Both the position numbers and the translations under genes were made by a program. This document shows, piece after piece, positions 1-4,618 of a stretch of DNA of 6,566 nt. The DNA comes from an uncultured Clostridia bacterium. GTDB taxonomy: Bacteria; Bacillota; Clostridia; Christensenellales; Aristaeellaceae. A model generated the notes under the pieces. It searched no databases. It was not told the origin of the DNA and worked only from the letters and a program-made list of their open reading frames with translations. Within the stretch, counting starts at the first letter, position 1, and every line of letters starts with the position of its first letter. The stretch lies in assembly GCA_946496415.1 (NCBI GenBank), contig CAMMGP010000072.1, forward strand, positions 1 to 6,566. The letters are read 5' to 3'.

Positions 1-49
1 ACCGCCGCAGGGGAAACACAGGACGAAGGACTGTTGTTTTCCCGGAGGG

Positions 50-106
50 CAAGATTCTCCCTGTTAAACAAACATCCTGCGGGATGCTCGTTTACAGGCA
101 ATCTTG
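50..106. repeat. Long three-part imperfect hairpin
   Basis: Three nested stems are visible: CAAGATT (50-56) with AATCTTG (100-106); CCTGTTAAAC (60-69) with GTTTACAGG (90-98), one T bulged; and CATCC (73-77) with GGATG (82-86) around a TGCG loop. Short internal loops (CTC against C, and AAA against CTC) separate them. No T-tract follows on either strand, so it is not a typical intrinsic terminator. Possible roles are a structured RNA element or a relaxase/oriT-type site. Confidence 0.65.
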
Positions 107-126
107 GTGGGGATTCCGCTCCCCAC
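107..126. repeat. Second inverted repeat adjoining the long hairpin
   Basis: GTGGGGA (107-113) and TCCCCAC (120-126) form a perfect 7-bp stem with a 6-nt loop, starting immediately after the long hairpin ends. Its adjacency to that structure suggests both belong to one functional element. No T-tract follows. Confidence 0.6.
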
Positions 127-285
127 ACCCTCGGACGCGCCCTCGCGCTTACCAGTTCGCTTTGCTCACAGCAGGGCTTTGCCATGAACGGAAACACGGG
201 CGTAACGCAATGTTCAGAGCGCATGCTTTGTCTATCCCATTTAAATGTCGTCCGCCTGATGGATATACTCCTGTTTTAACAACGG

Positions 286-301
286 CGAGGCTTATGCCTC
301 G
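286..301 (-). terminator. Possible weak terminator overlapping the EAL gene stop codon
   Basis: CGAGGC (286-291) and GCCTCG (296-301) form a 6-bp stem around a 4-nt loop containing the TAA stop. In the minus direction it is followed by CCGTTGTTAAAAC, only a poor T-rich stretch. It could be a weak terminator at the operon end or a chance palindrome. No better terminator is visible downstream in the window. Confidence 0.3.
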
Positions 302-921
302 GCAAAGAGCGGGAAGGGGCAATCGGCATCCACCGTCGCTTTTTGTCTCGCTTCTGGATCAAAGTCAAATTGCGCGTATGCCTCTCGTGCGGGCGACGCT
401 TTGTTCTCCGCCAGTTCTATGATCTGCTCCGGCGGCAGGGGTTCGGAGAAGTAGAAGCCCTGCGCCATGTCCACATCCCATGTGGAGAGCAGATCCACTT
501 TCCGCCGCGTTTCCGCGCCCTCGGCGACGATCCTGTAACCCAGTTTTTTGAGTATGCCCACCATCTCCCGATAAAAGTTCGCGGCGGCTTCGTCTGCGCA
601 GACGTCCCTGAGCAGCGAGCGATCCATTTTAATGACGGAAAAGGGCAGTTTCAGCACGGTGTTCAGGTTGGCGTAGCCGGAGCCAAAGTCGTCCAGGCAG
701 AGGCCGACGCCGGCGCTTTGCAGCGCCTGCACGCTCTCTTCCAATGCGCGCGCATACTGCGTGGCCACCGTTTCGGTGATCTCAAACTGGAAGCGCGCAA
801 AGGGCAGGTCATGGGCGCGGATGATGTCCAGCAGGCTCCGGCAGTATTCCACGTCCAGCAGTTCGTCCGGGGTGAGGTTGAACTTGATGTTGCGAATGCC
901 ATCAAAGATCTGCCCGTTCTC
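292..921 (-). pseudogene. Remainder of the EAL phosphodiesterase domain, downstream of the in-frame TAG
   Basis: In the same frame as the preceding piece, codons 459-667 continue the EAL domain without any frameshift. They keep the residues needed for metal binding and c-di-GMP hydrolysis: N473 in FNLTP, E505 in FEITET, D535/D536 in DDFGSGY, K556 in VIKMD, E592 in VAEGAET, and Q612 in the QGFYFSEPLP loop. The last 40 or so residues are a tail beyond the domain, ending at TAA (292-294). No well-placed restart is visible; the first possible one is GTG at 850-852 with a poor ribosome-binding site, and it would lack the EAL motif and the FNLTP strand. Alone this segment is unlikely to make an active enzyme. 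The intact motifs suggest a very recent nonsense change, readthrough, or a base error. Confidence 0.8.
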
Positions 922-2295
922 CTACGCAAAGCGGCAGACGCGCTCCAGCTGCAAAGGCGTGATGCGGCGCATCTGACCGCTGTGGATGGCGGCGCGGATG
1001 AACATATCCGGCGGTATCCAGCCCAACGCCGGGTGGTGCAGGCGGCTGAGCGCCTCCAGCGACACATAGCGTTCGTCCGCGAGCGAACAGACCGGCTGAT
1101 ACCAGACCTCAAAAAGGTCATCGCGCACGGCTTCCTCCAGATAGCGCTCTACTTCGCGCATTTCGTCGAATGCGTGGCGCGCCTCCGGGGTGTAGGCGGC
1201 GTGGGCGGTTTCCGCCTGCCCAGAGGCGGGACGCAGCAGGAAGTCGATGAAGGCGGACAATTCCTCCACACTCTGCCAGCCATCCGCGAGGGGAAGCGCC
1301 ACATAGGAGGCGCCGCAGGATACCGCGTCCTCTCCGAGGTAAAATTCTTCGCCTTTGAGCGCCTCCAGTGCGGAGGATACTGTCTCCGCCTCCGCCGCGT
1401 CCCTGACCCAGAGCGCGAAGCGGCCGGGCGCGAGGCGGAAGACGCGCGGCGAGATCTGCATCAGCCTTTCAGCGACGCACGCCTCCAGCGCTGCCCCGGA
1501 GCCGCTGGCATAGACGCGCCCAACGCGCTCCAGTTGGCAAAGCTCCACGACGACGATCGCGTCGCCCACGGCGCGCGGCAGCGCCTCCCGCATACATAAT
1601 GCAAAGTATCTCGCGTTGAAGGTGTGCGTGGCGATGTCTATATAGGCATACGGGTTCTTCAACGTCAGATGCAAAACGAACATGGCGAGCGCCGCGGCAA
1701 AGCCGAAAAAGAGCTGTATGTGCAGGTAATGCTGCACAAATACGCCCACGGAGAGGATGACGCACGCCTCTGCTGCGGCGTTGACGTTGCGCGGTCCCAG
1801 AGCCTCGCCGCACTGGACGACATAGCAAAGATCCAAAAGGTAACCGGCAAGCATGATCCCAACATAGAGCGGAAACATCGACTCCACGCACAAAAGCCCC
1901 TCCACGGAGATGCTGGAGATGAGGTCAAAGCGCACGTTCAAAACGATCAGCGCCGCGTTGAACAGCGTTGGCAGCAGGCCCACGAGCGCCACCCGCCGCC
2001 TGCGCCGCGCGTCATAAAGCATGCGCGTGGAGATGAAGCGCAGCATCACCCAAGGCAGCAGCGCCTGCGCCAGATACAGCGGCGTGGCGGCCGCCATGAT
2101 GAGCCACGCCGCCGCGCGACGCCGCTGCATCTGCGTGAGCGCTATGCCCAGCGCGCAGACCAGCAGGGAAAGGCATGCCATCCAGAAAAAGGAAACGGTG
2201 TTCTCATCGCGCGATTTCCGCTGCCGTCCAAAGTGGTACAGCGTCAGGCACAGGATCAGCGTCGCCGCCCATAGCCAGGTGTCCTTCCAATACAT
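922..2295 (-). CDS. Membrane protein with degenerate GGDEF and N-terminal part of an EAL phosphodiesterase domain, ended by in-frame TAG
   Basis: This is the translated first part (457 residues) of a gene that continues in frame to 292. Residues 1-211 contain about seven hydrophobic segments, an integral membrane sensor region. Residues about 212-365 are GGDEF-like, but the usual DPLTGLFNR is DIATHTFNA and the GGDEF signature is replaced by APGRF (289-293), so cyclase activity is not expected. The EAL domain starts near 375 with VWYQPV and the EAL motif itself (E414-A415-L416), then stops at codon 458 (TAG) after VCRFA. Without the rest of the domain this product cannot hydrolyse c-di-GMP. 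The ATG lies 21 nt after the kinase stop with AGAGGAAG as ribosome-binding site, so it is co-transcribed with the two-component pair. If the TAG is a sequencing error or is read through, the product is an intact 667-residue protein. Confidence 0.9.
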   Translation of the reverse strand: MYWKDTWLWAATLILCLTLYHFGRQRKSRDENTVSFFWMACLSLLVCALGIALTQMQRRRAAAWLIMAAATPLYLAQALLPWVMLRFISTRMLYDARRRRRVALVGLLPTLFNAALIVLNVRFDLISSISVEGLLCVESMFPLYVGIMLAGYLLDLCYVVQCGEALGPRNVNAAAEACVILSVGVFVQHYLHIQLFFGFAAALAMFVLHLTLKNPYAYIDIATHTFNARYFALCMREALPRAVGDAIVVVELCQLERVGRVYASGSGAALEACVAERLMQISPRVFRLAPGRFALWVRDAAEAETVSSALEALKGEEFYLGEDAVSCGASYVALPLADGWQSVEELSAFIDFLLRPASGQAETAHAAYTPEARHAFDEMREVERYLEEAVRDDLFEVWYQPVCSLADERYVSLEALSRLHHPALGWIPPDMFIRAAIHSGQMRRITPLQLERVCRFA

Positions 2296-2316
2296 GAATA
2301 TCTTCCTCTCGCCGCC

Positions 2317-3729
2317 CTAGGGCGACGGGGCCGCCTCCAGGGTGATGGTGAATACCGCGCCGCCCTGCGGTCGGTTTGCGGCGGCGATGTCGCCGCCCAT
2401 GGCCCGCACCGCCGAGCGCGCGATGGCGAGGCCGAGGCCGAAATTGCCGCCGCTGCCCTTGTAGCAGCGCTCAAAGAGGCGGGGCATGTCCGCCTCGGAA
2501 ATGCCCGGGCCGTCGTCAGAGACGGAGATGGACACGCGGCCGTTTTCTGCCCTTGCCTCGACAAAGACAGATGTGCGCGCGTAGCGGATGGCGTTGGTGA
2601 GCAGGTTTTCCAGCGCCCGCTCCAGAAGCTCCTCGTCGCCGAGTATCGCCAGCGTCTCCGGCAAGGAGGCGGTGGAACATTCGACACCCTTTTGCAGCGC
2701 CAGGCCGTGTACGCGGTCAAGACAGTCGCCGATGGCGTCCGCGAGCAGCACCGGCAGGCGCGGGGGCGACTGTTGGCCGCTTTCCAGCCGCGAGAGCGTC
2801 AAAAGGCTTTCCACCAGCGAGGTCAGGCGGGCGCTTTCCTCCAAAATGGTGTGCGCGGCGGCCCCGGGATCGGGGAAAACGCCCTGCTCGATGCCCTGCG
2901 CGTAGCCGGCGATGGACATCAGCGGCGTGCGCAGCTGATGGGAGACATTCTGGAAAAAGTCCTTTTGCACCCTGTCGCCGCGCTCGAGGCGCGCGGACAT
3001 GTCGTTCATCGCCCGGCGCAGCTGTTCCGGCTCCCGCAGGGCAAAAGCCGGTTCGATGGGGGCAAAGTCTCCCGCGCCGATGCGCCTTGCCCGGCGGCAG
3101 AGCGCGCGCAGGGGACGGCTGACACTGCGCGCCGCCGCCCATAAAACGGCGATGGTCATAAGTGACAGAAACGAGGCGATGCCCAGCACCAGCAGGCTCG
3201 CCTGTCCCACCCAGCCGCCGATGTCATCCGTGGGGCAATAGGTGATGAGATAGCGCAGTTGCAGCGCCCGCGCCGGTATCTCGTAAAGATCGGCAAGGTA
3301 CGATCGGTCGCCGGGCACGTCCACCACCGCGTCCTCCTGCGCGCCCTCCAGCGCGCTTAAACGCTGGGCGAATGCCTCGGCCAGCGGCGCCGCCGCCGCG
3401 CGTTCCTCCGCATCACGGGGGTAAATGACCTGCATGTTCTCGCCGAGGATCATCATCTGCGCGTGGCCGCCCATGCGCCGCGCCTTCGGCCCTGCCTGTT
3501 GCAAAAAGGCGCGCGCCTGCGCCGTGGGGTCATCCTCGTTATTTTCAAAACTCTCGCGCATCAGGGGGATCAGGGCCTGACGCATGGCGCGCAGTTCCTC
3601 CACCGCCTGCGCGTAGGCAGAGCGCTGCGCCGCCTGATGAAAGATTAGGCAACACAGCGGCGGCAGCAACAGCAGCACGATGACCGTTGGCAGCAGCAGC
3701 CGCGCAAGCAGGCTCTGCTTTGTTTTCAT
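2317..3729 (-). CDS. Membrane sensor histidine kinase (HAMP, HisKA, HATPase)
   Basis: The 470-residue kinase should autophosphorylate on a histidine and pass phosphate to the regulator encoded just upstream. TM1 is at about residues 10-31, an extracytoplasmic sensor region of about 143 residues follows, TM2 is about 175-199, and HAMP about 200-253. The HisKA motif NVSHQLRTPL gives phosphoacceptor H264. The ATPase domain has the N box ENLLTNAIRYA (about 374-384), DDGPGI (405-410), LFERCYKG and GNFGLGLAIA. I chose the ATG at 3727-3729 because it forms ATGA with the regulator's TGA and has a GGAGGAGGG ribosome-binding site at good spacing; an earlier in-frame GTG at 3771 would add 14 unlikely residues. 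The sensor region is not recognisable as a named domain, so the signal is unknown. The gene ends in TAG after a normal kinase C-terminus, evidence that TAG is used as a stop here. Confidence 0.95.
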   Translation of the reverse strand: MKTKQSLLARLLLPTVIVLLLLPPLCCLIFHQAAQRSAYAQAVEELRAMRQALIPLMRESFENNEDDPTAQARAFLQQAGPKARRMGGHAQMMILGENMQVIYPRDAEERAAAAPLAEAFAQRLSALEGAQEDAVVDVPGDRSYLADLYEIPARALQLRYLITYCPTDDIGGWVGQASLLVLGIASFLSLMTIAVLWAAARSVSRPLRALCRRARRIGAGDFAPIEPAFALREPEQLRRAMNDMSARLERGDRVQKDFFQNVSHQLRTPLMSIAGYAQGIEQGVFPDPGAAAHTILEESARLTSLVESLLTLSRLESGQQSPPRLPVLLADAIGDCLDRVHGLALQKGVECSTASLPETLAILGDEELLERALENLLTNAIRYARTSVFVEARAENGRVSISVSDDGPGISEADMPRLFERCYKGSGGNFGLGLAIARSAVRAMGGDIAAANRPQGGAVFTITLEAAPSP

Positions 3730-4433
3730 GCCTTTCCCTCCTCCGGCAGGATGCGGAAGCCGTAGCCCCACACCGTCTCCACGCGCACGCCGCCGCCCGC
3801 GGCGCGCAATTTGCGGCGCAGGCGCTTGACCAGATCGTCTGTGGCGCGCGTGTCGGCTTGCCAGTCGATCTGCCAGAGGGCGCGCAAAAGTTCCTCGCGG
3901 CTGACGGCGCGCTCCCGGTTTTCCACGAGGTAGACGAGAAAGTCAAATTCCGTGGCCGTAAGCGCGAGCGACTCGCCGCGCAGCGTCGCCGCGCGCAGTT
4001 CCGGCAAGAGTTCCAGGGAGCCAAAGGCGAGCGGGCGCTTCTCCTCCCGCGCCGGACTTACCTGCGCGCGGCGCAGCAGGGCGCGCACGCGGGCGACCAG
4101 TTCCAGAGGCAGAAAGGGTTTCACCAGATAGTCGTCGCTGCCCAGCGTCAGACCGGTGACGCGGTCGAAGGGACTGTCCTTGGCCGAGACGATGAGGATG
4201 GGCAGTTGGGGATGCAGCTTGCGCAGGCGCGAGCAGACGCTCAGCCCGTCCGTGCCCGGCATCATCACGTCGAGTATGACCAGATCGGGAAGCGCCCGTT
4301 CGCAGGCTTCAAGCAGCGCGTCGCCATTGGCAAAGGCAGTCGCGGCAAAGCCTTCCTGCGCAAGAAAGGCGACGATGAGGTCGCGGATGTTCTTTTCATC
4401 GTCGGCAAGGTAGATCGTCTGCGCCACAGGCAC
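3726..4433 (-). CDS. OmpR/PhoB-family DNA-binding response regulator
   Basis: This 235-residue protein is a typical full-length two-component transcription factor acting in the cytoplasm. Residues 1-120 are the receiver: acidic pair D11/D12, phosphoacceptor D55 in LVILDVMMPG, S83 in IVSAKD, and K105 in the LVKPF motif. Residues about 130-232 are the winged-helix DNA-binding domain, with the familiar ALTATEFDFL start, the RATDDLVKRLRRKLR recognition-helix region and the VWGYGFRI wing. The start is GTG at 4433; a second GTG at 4427 is a real alternative because GGGGG lies 7 nt before it, a better Shine-Dalgarno spacing. It is the first gene of the operon and its TGA stop overlaps the kinase ATG. 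The kinase downstream is its likely phosphodonor and its own promoter a likely target. Regulated genes cannot be named from the sequence. Confidence 0.95.
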   Translation of the reverse strand: MPVAQTIYLADDEKNIRDLIVAFLAQEGFAATAFANGDALLEACERALPDLVILDVMMPGTDGLSVCSRLRKLHPQLPILIVSAKDSPFDRVTGLTLGSDDYLVKPFLPLELVARVRALLRRAQVSPAREEKRPLAFGSLELLPELRAATLRGESLALTATEFDFLVYLVENRERAVSREELLRALWQIDWQADTRATDDLVKRLRRKLRAAGGGVRVETVWGYGFRILPEEGKA

Positions 4434-4450
4434 ACCCCCGTTTCCCTTCC

Positions 4451-4478
4451 ATTATACCATCGCGCGTCGCATTGGCAA
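4451..4478 (-). promoter_or_regulatory. Sigma-70 type promoter with extended -10, driving the regulator-kinase-EAL operon
   Basis: On the minus strand, TTGCCA (4478-4473) is followed after 16 bp by a perfect TATAAT (4456-4451), preceded by TGG to give the extended -10 motif TGnTATAAT. A start about 7 nt beyond the -10 box would lie near 4444, leaving a leader of only about 11 nt before the GTG at 4433. The position directly upstream of the response regulator and beyond the terminator of the previous gene supports the call. Confidence 0.75.
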
Positions 4479-4511
4479 CGCCTTGCCGCAGGATTGCCGC
4501 ACTTTTGCCCT
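4472..4511 (-). promoter_or_regulatory. Candidate OmpR/PhoB-family operator: four heptamers with 11-bp period
   Basis: Read on the plus strand, TTGGCAA (4472), TTGCCGC (4483), TTGCCGC (4494) and TTGCCCT (4505) start exactly 11 bp apart, giving 7-bp units with 4-bp spacers. The two central copies are identical over 8 bp (TTGCCGCA). OmpR/PhoB-family regulators are known to bind as head-to-tail dimers to 7-bp direct repeats with 4-bp spacers. The array abuts the promoter of an operon whose first gene encodes such a regulator, and the nearest unit covers the -35 hexamer, as in pho-box promoters. Autoregulation is an inference. Confidence 0.5.
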
Positions 4512-4541
4512 CGAAGACGCCGCCCCTTGCGGCAAAGAAGC

Positions 4542-4566
4542 GCCCCGCGGCAAAGCGCCGCGGGGT
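4542..4566 (-). terminator. Probable intrinsic terminator of the FGE-like/hydrolase gene
   Basis: A perfect 9-bp GC-rich inverted repeat, CCCCGCGGC (4543-4551) and GCCGCGGGG (4557-4565), encloses a 5-nt loop; the flanking 4542/4566 bases can add a G-U pair. It begins about 53 nt beyond the TAA at 4619-4621. In the minus direction it is followed by GCGCTTCTTTGCC, a broken and weak T-tract, so termination may be incomplete. It separates this gene from the promoter of the next operon. Confidence 0.6.
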
Positions 4567-4618
4567 CGGAAGGCGGGGGATATGGAACGTTTGTGCCACC
4601 GCGCTCGTCCCATCGCCT

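Larger units (their letters stand above)
1..213 (+). other. Possible remnant of a mobilization (oriT-like) non-coding region
   Basis: This stretch downstream of the operon has no recognisable gene. Its layout (CAAGATT...AATCTTG hairpin, then a GTGGGG/CCCCAC inverted repeat, then sequence up to GTAACGCAA at about 205-213) resembles, from memory, regions upstream of relaxosome (MobC-like) genes in Clostridial conjugative or mobilizable elements. No MobC or relaxase reading frame follows: in the plus strand the frame soon ends at TAA (277-279). It could be a truncated element end. The resemblance cannot be verified here, and bases 214-291 show nothing recognisable. Confidence 0.3.

Noticed and set aside
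1..279. Plus-strand frame open from the window edge to a TAA at 277-279, possibly a partial gene
   Set aside because: It runs through the long hairpin and the second inverted repeat, shows no recognisable domain, and has no well-placed start. It is better explained as non-coding sequence, although a fossil gene end cannot be excluded.
922..924. Genome-wide reassignment of TAG to an amino acid
   Set aside because: The kinase gene ends naturally at a TAG with a separate ribosome-binding site for the next gene, so TAG appears to work as a stop here. Only one internal TAG is seen, too little to argue for a changed code.
343..1599. Long plus-strand open frame of 418 codons antisense to the EAL gene
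   Set aside because: Its translation has no recognisable domain and is rich in Arg, Gln, His and Ala, as expected from the complement of GC-rich coding sequence. The minus strand carries clear EAL motifs over the same bases.
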